A stretch of 64,000 nt of DNA from Cristatella mucedo (lineage: Eukaryota; Bryozoa; Phylactolaemata; Cristatellidae), in assembly GCA_009760855.2 (NCBI GenBank), contig WPIO01000084.1, positions 1,391,001-1,455,000 on the forward strand. The letters are read 5' to 3'. Made by a program: the position numbers and the translations under genes. The notes under the pieces are model-generated. The model worked only from the letters and a program-made list of their open reading frames with translations. It had not been told where the DNA came from and did no database searches. Numbering within the stretch: the first letter of the stretch is position 1; each line of letters begins with the position of its first letter. Positions 58,669 through 64,000 of this stretch are shown here, one piece after another.

Positions 58669-61377
58669 CGCTGCACTAGAGCACTGTGAATGCGAGTCAC
58701 TCTCAAATGCCGTGTCTCTTGCCGTTTCACGTTTCAGAGTCTTGCAAGTGCTTTCTGTTCAGCGCTACTTTCTATTTTTGGTGCACGCATTTTTTTATGG
58801 GGTGCTTGCTCAATCGGCAAGTCGCGCATTGCCGGTGTGCTTCCCCGGAGGTGGCTTCGTCTGATTGGCCTGCCTGCCCTGCAATCAGACGTGTCTTGCG
58901 TGCCTTGGTGGCTGGCTCCCGTTGGCCTGACTTCTCCCTTGCTCGCTTGTCGTCTGAGCTCGTCGGGTGCTACTTGCGCTACCGGCCGCTCGCTCGCTCA
59001 CCTTTGGTCGAGGGTCAAGGCCACCTCAGCTTCACCTGGCCTGTCTGCTGGAGCCAGGTGTGCGACCGGTGTGCCGGTAACCGCTGTGGAACCGGGGCTC
59101 CTCCTACCCCCCTCCCCGTGCGCATGCAGCACGCTTGTCAGCACGGAGCACAGCTGCATTCTCTCCCTGTGCCCATGCCTCCCGCGAGAGGATCTTCGGC
59201 AGCGGTGCTGCTGCTGCTGCTGCTGCTGCTGCTGCAAGGGTGCTGTCCGGTGGCGGGCAATCGGCTGGCTAGTCGTTCGAGCGATCGAGCTGCCGCTCGC
59301 TTGCTTGCCTGCTTGTGCAATAAGAGGAATCGTCACTGCATGTCTGCGTGCGTGCGTGCCGTGTGGGTGAGTGCTTGCCGGCAAGCAGTCACGTGTGCAA
59401 GCACTGGAGGGTGCCAAGCAGGAGTTTTTGGCAGCGAGTGTTGCTTTGGATAGGGATATCGCATCAGTGAACGAAGCGGGCGTCGTGTGCTGGCTTGCAT
59501 GGCCTGTTTGCGATAAGAAGCAAAAACTTGTTCAAGTCGTTGACAATCGGGTTGCCCCGGTTCCCCCTGTGTGTTATGGCAAGTTCTCTTTGCGTATCTG
59601 GAGGCTGGCTGCTTCGAAATCATTCAGTAACCGGTTTCTTGGGTGACTCGTCCGAAAATAGCTTCCCCACTTCGCTTTGCATTTGAACGAGGGGCATGAT
59701 CTCAGGTCACTCTCGGCTCTCCAGCCCTCTACGATCTCACATTTGTGCATTTACATTCGCGTCTCTGGGAACTACTCGACCGCCGTGTGGGCACCCACTG
59801 CCCCCTTACCATGTTTTGACTACTGGCATTTGCAGGCCTGACTGTTCTTTGCTGCCACTTGGACAGGTGTTGTCTCTGCCCACGGACCTTTGATACGTCG
59901 TTGGCTGTTTTACACGCCCAGTTCTTCGGCATCGGCAGTTCGTTCTGCCCATCGTGGTAGCCTTCGGCTGCACCACTCCCGTTCATTGAAATGTGCGCAC
60001 TTCTTTTTGCTATCACTTCTTGACATCCCTTCGCCTAAATTGAGCTGCCCTTTCGTGCTTGGCTTTAAGTCTTGGGTTCTAAAACATTGCGCAGTGCTTG
60101 CCACCGGCTTGGTGTGGCGTTTCGACTGCTGCCGGAGTGTTCAGAGTCATAATGTTCGCAGAATTCGAATTCTGGGTTTCCTTCTTCACACTGCTCCCCC
60201 ACTGCAGCTGTTGTGGTGTAGAGACGAGCAAAAAGTCGTTTCGGATTATCTTACTGTCTGTGGGAATTTGGTGAGAAAGATCTGAGCGATTTTCACTAGT
60301 TCCCTGCAACGAGGCCTGCAGATCTTGCCATTGCAATGCCCCCATCCACTGGCTGCCGCCAATCTGCCACCTTGCCTCTCTCAAACAGGCCCGTGCAGGT
60401 CGGGCGTGGCTATCGTCGTCGACTGCCTGCTGGGTACGCAAGATAAGCGCTTGTCATTCTGCCGCCAAATTTTTTGCTCCTGCTTTAAAGCGGTCGGTTT
60501 TTATCTGGGCCGGCTCACTGTGAGTGTGTCTACACGTCTCCGTGTGTACGCATGTGCGCTCCTCGAGCGCGCTTCTCCCGGGTGGGCGCAGTGGCAGCCG
60601 AACGTCACCGGCCAGCTCTCCCCCATTGCCACCCCGCGGCGCTCTGCGCCAGCCGCTGCCTGGCCTTCGGAGGGGGCGGGCGCACGCACGCACGCTTGAG
60701 TCCTCTGCACGCCTGCCTGCCTGGCCGAAGCGCCGGTGCCGACGCCACCGCCGCCGACGACGCTCATGGCCGCCTTCTTCAGGCTCGCTCAGGAGGGCGA
60801 GATGAAGGGCTTGCAGCAGCGGGTTCGCGACCTGCAGAAGGACTGCGACGAGCTGCAGCGCTCGCTGCAGAAGAAGGAGCACGAGTGCGCAGTGCGCGCG
60901 CAGGAGAAGGACGAGCTCATGCAGACGGTCAACGACATGAAGTCGCGCCTCGAGCGCGAGTCGTCGGGCTACGCTGAGGCGCGGCGCCACGTCGACGACC
61001 TGTCGGCGCGGCTATGCGAGACCGAGGCTCGCGTCGCCACCGAACGCGCGGAGCGCCTCAAGCTGGAGCTGGTCGTCAAGACTGGCAGCCTGCCCGATGA
61101 CGCCAAGATGGGCGCCCTGCTGCCTCCTCAGCCGTCGTTGCCGTCGCCGCTAATCGGCGGCACGGCGGGCGTTCCTCCACCGCCGCCGCTGCTGCTGCTC
61201 GGCGGAGGCGGTGGCGCCCCACCTCCGCCTCCCCCGCCGCCGCCGGGCGTGCCGATGCCGCCTCCACTGGCTCCGCCGGGCTCGTTGGGCGCCGGCGCGG
61301 CGGCCGCCCACAAGCAGAAGAACGTGCCCAAGGCAGCGGTTGCGCTGAAGTCGTTCAACTGGACCAAGGTGGCACAG
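42302..61377 (+). CDS. DAAM: DAAM-type formin, 11 coding exons, 3' end outside window
   Basis: An actin-nucleating formin of the DAAM family. Family members bind Rho-GTP and Dishevelled, are released from autoinhibition, and assemble unbranched actin filaments in planar-cell-polarity, muscle and neuronal contexts. Exons: 42302-42478, 44662-44751, 45323-45483, 50325-50460, 54242-54439, 54547-54657, 54775-54878, 55592-55658, 56101-56218, 58244-58373, 60783-61377. They join to 629 codons with no stop and consistent phases. The protein has the GTPase-binding region (about residues 43-130), the FH3/armadillo region (about 135-400), a coiled coil (about 433-530), proline-rich FH1 (about 546-596) and the start of FH2 (ALKSFNWTK, residues 619-627). 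The rest of FH2 and the DAD must lie to the right. The introns hold SINEs, LINE fragments and microsatellites. I recognise the family from its sequence; DAAM1 versus DAAM2 cannot be said for an invertebrate, where a single gene is usual. Confidence 0.93.
42479..44661. other. Formin intron 1
   Basis: 2.2 kb without recognised repeat families. Open frames at 42700-43110 and 44411-44755 (the latter overlapping exon 2 in the wrong frame) show no domain. It contains moderately GC-rich sequence and several short G/C runs only. Confidence 0.7.
44662..44751 (+). CDS. DAAM: DAAM formin coding exon 2 (residues 60-89)
   Basis: 30 codons in phase 0 at both ends, reading [14 protein letters not shown] and [15 protein letters not shown]. 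This is the highly conserved GTPase-binding core of DAAM proteins. The acceptor is gcccgaag; the donor is gtaagc. Neighbouring frames across this exon are longer but meaningless. Confidence 0.93.
45323..45483 (+). CDS. DAAM: DAAM formin coding exon 3 (residues 90 to 143)
   Basis: Acceptor cttttgcag, donor gtaaag, ending with two bases of a codon (AG). It encodes [11 protein letters not shown] and [14 protein letters not shown], the end of the GTPase-binding region and the LKTALRT motif that precedes the armadillo repeats. The linker in the middle is more acidic and less conserved, as in other DAAM proteins. Confidence 0.93.
45560..45617. repeat. (TA)n microsatellite
   Basis: An AT dinucleotide repeat interrupted by gtatatacat, directly abutting the tail of a type B SINE on the minus strand. 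Confidence 0.95.
45618..45745 (-). mobile_element. SINE type B, minus strand
   Basis: Reading the minus strand from the right: gctcgctccgaccaaggtct (head), ggtcgtgggctcgagccccg (B-box), gcctgaatagagattaagct, ctcttagggtgctatacaag (tail). It is collinear with the copy at 14230-14375, and the tail borders a TA repeat. Confidence 0.8.
45787..45952. repeat. Tandem duplication, 86-bp unit
   Basis: The unit starting tcggctggtttgaaaagg at 45787 recurs at 45873, sharing tctgcagaaggctgtc, aatccaaa and cagctattttaa, with a short deletion in the second copy. It belongs to no LINE or SINE family I can identify. Confidence 0.8.
46290..46640 (+). mobile_element. LINE family 2 RT N-terminal fragment
   Basis: The + strand translation includes [18 protein letters not shown] and [15 protein letters not shown], matching the APFKKSVV and LDHENLSN blocks of other family 2 copies. 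A decayed [12 protein letters not shown] segment follows. Neither end is typical of the family, so the copy is both truncated and eroded. Confidence 0.55.
46880..47414 (-). mobile_element. LINE family 2 variant 3' part (left of a SINE)
   Basis: Starts with complement ATT-type sequence and the terminal hairpin region (ttctctttctaggcactgcg), then runs into decayed C-terminal coding ([20 protein letters not shown] at 47101-47373 on the minus strand). Interrupted at 47415. Confidence 0.6.
47415..47612 (-). mobile_element. SINE type A inserted in a LINE
   Basis: Complement of the type A end (taatttaacagcctcatttg), the body (gcagaagagccttaatggct), the B-box complement (gcaggactcgaatccacgac) and the head (caccttacctcctgggttat). 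LINE sequence of the same strand lies on both sides, so the SINE is the younger insertion. Confidence 0.75.
47613..48150 (-). mobile_element. LINE family 2 variant (right of the SINE)
   Basis: Continues with complement blocks corresponding to the AYFQL-to-SARNLGV region (attgcttgacttaaagtagg, aatgctcagatttcgtgcca) and decayed RT. No catalytic motif is readable. Confidence 0.6.
48165..48294 (+). mobile_element. SINE type B, + strand, degenerate head
   Basis: The B-box (tatgggttcgagccctgtgg), then ggtgcctgaatagaggttct and ggggcgttatacatat, match the other type B copies. The A-box side is decayed. It immediately precedes a family 1 LINE fragment. Confidence 0.6.
48295..48400 (-). mobile_element. 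LINE family 1 3' tail fragment
   Basis: Complement of the family 1 terminal region (tgtgtaactccacaaagcca, ggttacacctgagagttttc). Confidence 0.55.
48743..48855. repeat. (AC)n microsatellite with interruptions
   Basis: AC/CA repeats with gcgc and tgtgc interruptions within formin intron 3. Confidence 0.93.
50190..50295 (+). mobile_element. LINE family 2 / SINE B-type tail
   Basis: Contains aagttcctggaaagggattt, agttatcttagggcactatg and an ATT-rich end (cattattat). It lies 30 bp upstream of the exon 4 splice acceptor. Confidence 0.5.
50325..50460 (+). CDS. DAAM: DAAM formin coding exon 4 (residues 143-188)
   Basis: The acceptor tgtttcag supplies one base that completes the split codon from exon 3. 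It reads [18 protein letters not shown] and [15 protein letters not shown], the first armadillo-type repeats of the FH3 region. The donor gtaaag is in phase 0. The split codon gives serine where many relatives have arginine. Confidence 0.93.
51016..51118 (-). mobile_element. LINE family 1 terminal fragment
   Basis: Complement of the family 1 end (tctgtaactccaaagccacg, agttttgtgcagtgcactca). It abuts a + strand copy at 51119. Confidence 0.6.
51119..51532 (+). mobile_element. LINE family 1 3' fragment, well preserved
   Basis: Starts at ctgctgcatcagtttcagcc and runs to the terminal sequence. 106 codons from 51163 stay open ([16 protein letters not shown], then [11 protein letters not shown]) to the natural stop. 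It resembles the C-terminus of the copy at 20412-22280 closely. Confidence 0.8.
51531..51572. repeat. (CATA)n microsatellite at a LINE tail
   Basis: A run of cata units where the ATTAC tail of the + strand LINE would be expected. It lies between two oppositely oriented family 1 copies, so it may be tail-derived. Confidence 0.85.
51573..52416 (-). mobile_element. LINE family 1 C-terminal fragment
   Basis: Minus-strand blocks: [27 protein letters not shown] (51692-52096) and, to the right, complement of SARNLGV- and LLLIGHPK-like segments. It is tail to tail with the + strand copy at 51119-51532. A 19-bp direct repeat lies at 52282-52319. Confidence 0.75.
52282..52319. repeat. 19-bp tandem duplication inside a LINE
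   Basis: tccgagcacgtggtgatgg occurs twice in a row (52282-52300 and 52301-52319) within a family 1 fragment. It is a local slippage event not seen in the other copies. Confidence 0.85.
52417..53010 (-). mobile_element. Older LINE family 1 fragment
   Basis: After 52416 the sequence jumps back to the 3' part of the family (atccaacagacttcgtcttt) and runs through the C-terminal region again in strongly diverged form. It is therefore a second, older minus-strand copy. Confidence 0.6.
53173..53455 (+). mobile_element. LINE family 1 3' end with intact tail
   Basis: Starts at ttacgcaacgacaactactc and ends gagatacattacattacatt. It is almost identical over its length to the fragments at 6499-6828 and 51119-51532, suggesting recent activity relative to other copies. 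Confidence 0.8.
53650..53845 (+). mobile_element. SINE type A, nearly complete
   Basis: Head with A-box (gtcttagcccaggggcattg), B-box (cgtgggttagagtcctgcag), body (gtgggcgatcctttattgcc) and end (gtcttctgctgccatataaa, gaagctaccgaattag). It is one of the best + strand copies. Confidence 0.75.
53934..54035. repeat. Tandem duplication, 51-bp unit, almost identical
   Basis: The unit from 53934 (tgcaatgtgaactagcatta) is repeated at 53985, differing essentially by one base near the end (acggt/atggt). It lies 200 bp upstream of exon 5. A minus-strand frame carries it as a 17-residue repeat, which I do not consider coding. Confidence 0.9.
54067..54115. repeat. (GT)n microsatellite
   Basis: GT repeat with short interruptions, between the 51-bp duplication and exon 5. 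Confidence 0.9.
54242..54439 (+). CDS. DAAM: DAAM formin coding exon 5 (residues 189-254)
   Basis: Acceptor gaccgctgcag, donor gtgagt, phase 0 at both ends. It encodes [26 protein letters not shown] and [13 protein letters not shown], a strongly conserved FH3 segment of DAAM and diaphanous formins. A longer frame shifted by one base covers the same DNA and should not be used. Confidence 0.95.
54547..54657 (+). CDS. DAAM: DAAM formin coding exon 6 (residues 255-291)
   Basis: Acceptor attgttcag, donor gtttgt, phase 0. It encodes [12 protein letters not shown] and [12 protein letters not shown], matching the FH3 region. The intron before it is only 107 nt. Confidence 0.94.
54775..54878 (+). CDS. 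DAAM: DAAM formin coding exon 7 (residues 292 to 326)
   Basis: Acceptor caccttccag, donor gtgagc, ending with two bases of a split arginine codon. It encodes [25 protein letters not shown] and ENANLDR, a hallmark of FH3. The preceding intron is 117 nt and carries a short CTG run. Confidence 0.95.
54960..55195 (-). mobile_element. LINE family 2 fragment, old
   Basis: Complement of the C-terminal region is recognisable in pieces (gcgaagggacctacaagtaa, tgcgctgcttgatgcgg) in the same order as at 38940-39010, though diverged. Confidence 0.45.
55200..55385 (-). mobile_element. SINE type A, minus strand, well preserved
   Basis: gattcagcagcctcattagt, ggcagaagagccttgacggc, ctgcaggattcgaacccgcg (B-box complement) and gcaccttacctcctgggcta (A-box complement) follow one another without gaps. 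It is the best minus-strand type A copy. Confidence 0.8.
55592..55658 (+). CDS. DAAM: DAAM formin coding exon 8 (residues 326-348)
   Basis: Acceptor ttgttttcag; the first base completes the arginine codon of exon 7. It encodes [13 protein letters not shown] and QFAERLEM. The donor gtaagt is in phase 0. It is short but unambiguous by family match and phase. Confidence 0.93.
55659..56100. other. Formin intron 8
   Basis: 442 nt, GC-rich in its right half. No repeat recognised. Confidence 0.75.
56101..56218 (+). CDS. DAAM: DAAM formin coding exon 9 (residues 349 to 388)
   Basis: Acceptor ggccgctgcag, donor gtaagt, ending one base into a codon. It encodes [16 protein letters not shown] and [10 protein letters not shown], matching the end of the FH3 region. 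Confidence 0.93.
56219..58243. other. Formin intron 9, 2.0 kb
   Basis: No LINE or SINE landmark was recognised. Frames at 56488-56862 and 56998-57243 on the + strand look less biased than random but match nothing I know. They are separated by stops and may be chance or a decayed unknown element. Confidence 0.6.
58244..58373 (+). CDS. DAAM: DAAM formin coding exon 10 (residues 388 to 431)
   Basis: It encodes [14 protein letters not shown] and [11 protein letters not shown], matching the family segment after FH3. The donor is gtaagt, ending with CA. The start at 58244 follows an AG and fits the phase of exon 9. An alternative AG four codons further right (start 58256) also fits; the longer version is preferred because its length is closer to relatives. 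The nearest stronger-looking AG (start 58251) breaks the frame. Confidence 0.85.
58613..58663. repeat. (CT)n microsatellite
   Basis: Pure TC dinucleotide repeat in formin intron 10. Confidence 0.95.
59207..59235. repeat. (GCT)n trinucleotide repeat, about nine units
   Basis: An uninterrupted gctgct... run in intron 10 of the formin. It gives poly-Ala, poly-Leu or poly-Cys in the three + strand frames; none is in the formin frame. Confidence 0.95.
60783..61377 (+). CDS. DAAM: DAAM formin coding exon 11 (coiled coil, FH1, start of FH2)
   Basis: Acceptor gccttcttcag; the first base completes a glutamine codon from exon 10. Residues about 433-530 form a charged heptad-like coiled coil ([17 protein letters not shown]), typical of DAAM before FH1. 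Residues about 546-596 are the FH1 segment with [14 protein letters not shown] and PPP runs separated by Gly- and Leu-rich spacers, shorter than in vertebrate DAAM. It ends [12 protein letters not shown], the start of FH2. The donor is either GT after NWTK (61369) or GC after VAQ (61378, cag-gcaagt); both leave phase 0. Base composition is much more GC-rich than in the other exons. Confidence 0.92.
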
Positions 61378-62108
61378 GCAAGTTGGCGGATCGGTCGGTT
61401 GCTTCGTGAGATGCTTTTGGCACGCCTGCTTGTTTGCTCTGGAGCGCTGGCCTTGTTTGACCTGCTGGGGAGTGGTTGATAGCAAGCTCGGCTGCTTCTG
61501 CTTCTGCCATCGTGACTGCGATGCTGAGCAGACCGATTCTGTTCTGCAGATCGACTTATTCTCGCGAATCGATACAATTTGCGAAAGCCGCGATGTTAGT
61601 TGCGACGAGCATTTAGGCATGACACAGAGGGAATTAGTGGACATCGCCTCATTGCCCCGAGTTGACCGGAGTTGTGCACGAGTTTGAGGCTCACATTATT
61701 ATGCCGGATGAGTCAGCTCTGAAAGTGTTCTGCCAGTCTGTGAATAAGTCGACTAGAGGGCTGTGCCCGAGGGCCGCTCTGTTCTGGAAGCTCGTTGAAT
61801 ACGACTGTGCAACTTTCCACATGCGGCTGCTCGGAATTTCGTCGGTCTTGCGTCTATTGTTGTTGTCGTTTGTGACCGAAAGACCTGTTAAAACGCTGAG
61901 GCCCTAGCTGCTCTGAAGAGGGGAGGGGCTTCAGTGTGTCCAACCCCGGTACGAGCACGTGATATCGATAACGTTGGCACGGAAGGGTCAGGTATGGAAT
62001 GAAGTGCTTGACTGCTGCAGACCTCTCTCTTGAAGAAGAAGAAAAGGAAGAAAAAAGGACAAGTTTGAGCATAGTTGGGGGTATTAGAGGCATGTTCTGA
62101 GAAGAGTT
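61378..62108. other. Start of formin intron 11, no exon found
   Basis: No further FH2 sequence is recognisable here or up to the right edge, so the next exon lies outside the window. No repeat recognised in this part. Confidence 0.6.
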
Positions 62109-62202
62109 AAGGTTTATTTCAGTTGCATAACATCGTTGGCAACAGAAGCTGTTGCTCTGAAGGTCCTAGACTGTGGAACTCACTCCCACAATTTTTTCAC
62201 AA

Positions 62203-62278
<76 letters not shown>

Positions 62279-62525
62279 TGTGTCGACTATGGCACATCCT
62301 TTCCAGCCGTCCTGGTTGGCTACATCCATTCTGCTAATTACCTCATCTGCCCTCCTGACTCAGCTATGCTTCTTACTTTCTCTTTTTTCGTGAGATTAAG
62401 TCTGTTGGCTACCGAAGGTTTCTTAGGCTTTGAATGCACCATCGGAAGCACTCCAGCCCATTACCCAGACAATCTTTGTGACTTTGTGGAGCTACAGATA
62501 GAGATGTGTTACATTGTAAAAGTTC
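62109..62525 (+). mobile_element. LINE family 1 3' fragment with internal microsatellite
   Basis: Begins ttggcaacagaagctgttgc, continues with the [12 protein letters not shown] block, is interrupted by (CT)n(GT)n at 62204-62282, and resumes at tcgactatggcacatccttt. It ends near gagctacagatagagatgtg. Confidence 0.75.
62204..62282. repeat. (CT)n(GT)n microsatellite inside a LINE
   Basis: It replaces the short ctactctcc stretch present at this point in other family 1 copies, so it probably grew from that seed. Confidence 0.9.
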
Positions 62526-62889
62526 AGTAAGACCCTCGCAATCGTTGCCAGCAATTACTTTAAAAAATACTGTGCAGTGTGTGTGATTGCTACCTTAAAA
62601 AATACTGCCCTGCGTAATGGCTCACCAGTGGTTCTGAATAAGATAAGCCGAACATTCAATAACGCTTACATGGATGCCAATTGCTGTCCCCTCTCACTTG
62701 CAAAGCTGTAGCTCACACAGCATGCATTAGTATGGTAGATCCATGATATCGTACTTGTATAATGGGAATGTTGATCCACAGCATTGACTAATTTCACGGG
62801 TACTTTTAATGTCAAGTGTTCCATGTCTTGAAAGCTCATTACAAAGTTCTATGCATGTAGAAAGATTTTGCATATATAGATGATGCATA
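62526..62889. other. Unassigned AT-rich sequence
   Basis: It contains a repeated ttaaaaaatactg motif (about 62560 and 62595). Nothing else recognised. Confidence 0.35.
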
Positions 62890-63424
62890 TTGAGATTCTA
62901 CTTTGTTTGCCCGTGTATATCTACCAGCACATCTCCTGATGCCTCTTTCTGGAATCTGGGTGTCCTCTTCCAAAATTATTTGTCACCTAATGAGCACATC
63001 AGCTCTCCATTCAAGTCTGCCTACTTTCGAATAGTTAGCATTGCAAAAATTCAGGATCTCTGGGATAAAGACACCATGGTTAAACTTGCGATGCATTCGT
63101 GAGATCCCGTCTAGACCCCTGCTTTAACTCATTACCTGTATTTCTTCCTGGCCATACAATAAGATGTTTAACAGTTGTTACAAAACTCGGGCAGCTAGAC
63201 TTGTCTGTTGTGAACGTCGAAACTGTCACATTACACCATTTCCGCCGACCGGCACTGGCTACCCGTCAAGCAAGCTTAAAGGTTCAGTCATTCACCTTTA
63301 AGCCCTCTTGCATTCCTGTCCGAAATACTTCTTAATCGGGCTTGGCATCGTACCTGCTGCTCTTTTGGCTCAAGCTGTGTAGCTGTGGGCATTAACTACT
63401 TTACATCTGTCGGAGACAGTGCCT
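62890..63424 (+). mobile_element. LINE family 2 C-terminal part (left of a SINE)
   Basis: The translation shows SFWNLGVLFQNYLSPNEHISS, KSAYFRIVSIAKIQ and ARLVCCERRNCHITPF in changing frames. These match the region after the RT palm. Interrupted by a SINE at about 63425. Confidence 0.7.
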
Positions 63425-63600
63425 TAAATAGATAAAATATTAACCGATTCAAAGCCTCATGTATGTAGTAGCAGAAGAACCTTGATGGCTGTAACCACCA
63501 CTTGCAGTGGGCAACAAAGGATCTCCCACTGCAGGACTCGAACCCACGACCTGGGTCGGGTAAGAGCAAGCACCTTGCCTCTGGGCTAAGATCTAGGGGC
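63425..63600 (-). mobile_element. SINE type A inserted in a LINE
   Basis: gattcaaagcctcatgtatg, agcagaagaaccttgatggc, gcaggactcgaacccacgac (B-box complement), then agcaccttgcctctgggcta. LINE family 2 sequence of + orientation continues on the right. Confidence 0.8.
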
Positions 63601-63860
63601 CTTTAGTTACTATGCTGGGAACTCGCTATTGACTTACGTCATGCCTTCAGCTAATATGACATTCAAAAAAAAGCTGGAAACCTACCAGTTCCATGTAGCC
63701 CTTGATCTGTGTGAATTGTCTTGGGTGTAGTTGTGCAGTATGAAATTGTGTATGTCGTGCCTAATGGCAACATGCTTTTATACATCCCTCCAGTGGACTT
63801 GTCTTTTTTCCTGTGTGCTTTGCTTACCTAGGCATGATTTAGTGTTACTAATAGGGATCA
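63601..63860 (+). mobile_element. LINE family 2 C-terminus and 3' region (right of a SINE)
   Basis: Contains the WNSLL..VMPSANMTFKKKLETYQFHV-like end of the protein and degenerate 3' untranslated sequence. The terminal hairpin is not visible. The last 140 bases of the window show nothing recognisable. Confidence 0.5.
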
Positions 63861-64000
63861 TACTAATCAACAGCCACGAGTCTTTTGCCTGCATACTTGT
63901 CTTAGCATGATAGCTGTGTGCTTTTCATGTTTGTCTGATCAGGCTACCTTGCTTATAATTGACCGCTAGTTATTACGTCTCTTGCAGAGTTGCAAAGTGT

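Larger units (their letters stand above)
58374..60782. other. Formin intron 10, GC-rich
   Basis: 2.4 kb, GC-rich with a (CT)n tract and a (GCT)9 run. Long frames (58686-59453 and 58690-59370, +) have Cys/Leu/Arg-rich translations without a domain. The right end (about 60540-60780) is CpG-rich, and the formin frame stays open upstream of exon 11 to at least 60736, with an ATG at 60766. Confidence 0.65.

Noticed and set aside
58686-59453. 255-codon + strand frame in formin intron 10
   Set aside because: Cys/Leu/Ala-rich, contains the GCT repeat, overlaps a 226-codon frame in another phase and matches nothing. The formin reads across this region by splicing.
61378-64000. Search for the remaining FH2 exons of the formin
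   Set aside because: No frame resembles FH2 after NWTK. The sequence is intronic with LINE and SINE fragments, so the gene continues outside the window.

Overview
The window looks like nuclear DNA from an invertebrate animal. It has a spliced gene whose exons fit together by phase and splice sites, dense microsatellites, tRNA-derived SINEs and many decayed non-LTR retrotransposon (LINE) fragments. There is no bacterial gene layout, no ribosome-binding site and no CRISPR array. I cannot name the species from the sequence alone.

The one clear host gene is a DAAM-type formin (Dishevelled-associated activator of morphogenesis) on the + strand. I reconstructed eleven coding exons between 42302 and 61377. 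They join in frame across all ten introns (1887 nt, 629 codons) and cover the GTPase-binding/FH3 regulatory half, a coiled coil, a proline-rich FH1 segment and the first residues of the FH2 actin-nucleating domain. The rest of FH2 and the C-terminal DAD lie beyond the right edge. A plausible 3' splice site just upstream of the start codon suggests one or more 5' non-coding exons further left.

Left of the gene (1-41500) is mostly intergenic or far-upstream sequence filled with mobile elements. LINE family 1 ends in a tandem ATTAC-type tail; LINE family 2 ends in a conserved hairpin followed by ATT repeats. Both carry reverse transcriptases resembling the CR1/L2 side of the non-LTR elements, and every copy seen is truncated or frameshifted. 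There are two tRNA-derived SINE types, A and B; type B shares its 3' tail with LINE family 2. Several insertions are nested (6215-7129, 34780-36480, 36545-40715, 46880-48150, 62890-63860), which gives a relative order of events. GC-rich, CpG-rich stretches lie at 1-900, 16141-18200 and about 58600-60780 and could hold promoters, but nothing in the sequence proves it.

Long simple repeats are prominent. The largest is a compound GATA/GA/GT/CT/CTGT tract of about 500 bp ending roughly 300 bp before the formin start codon. A 165-bp palindrome at 30106-30270 has the structure of a MITE-like foldback element. I found no evidence for a novel multi-gene system. The most unusual signals are the purine-to-pyrimidine compound repeat, the palindrome, the SINE/LINE shared tail, the nested retroelements and a possible GC-AG intron in the formin.
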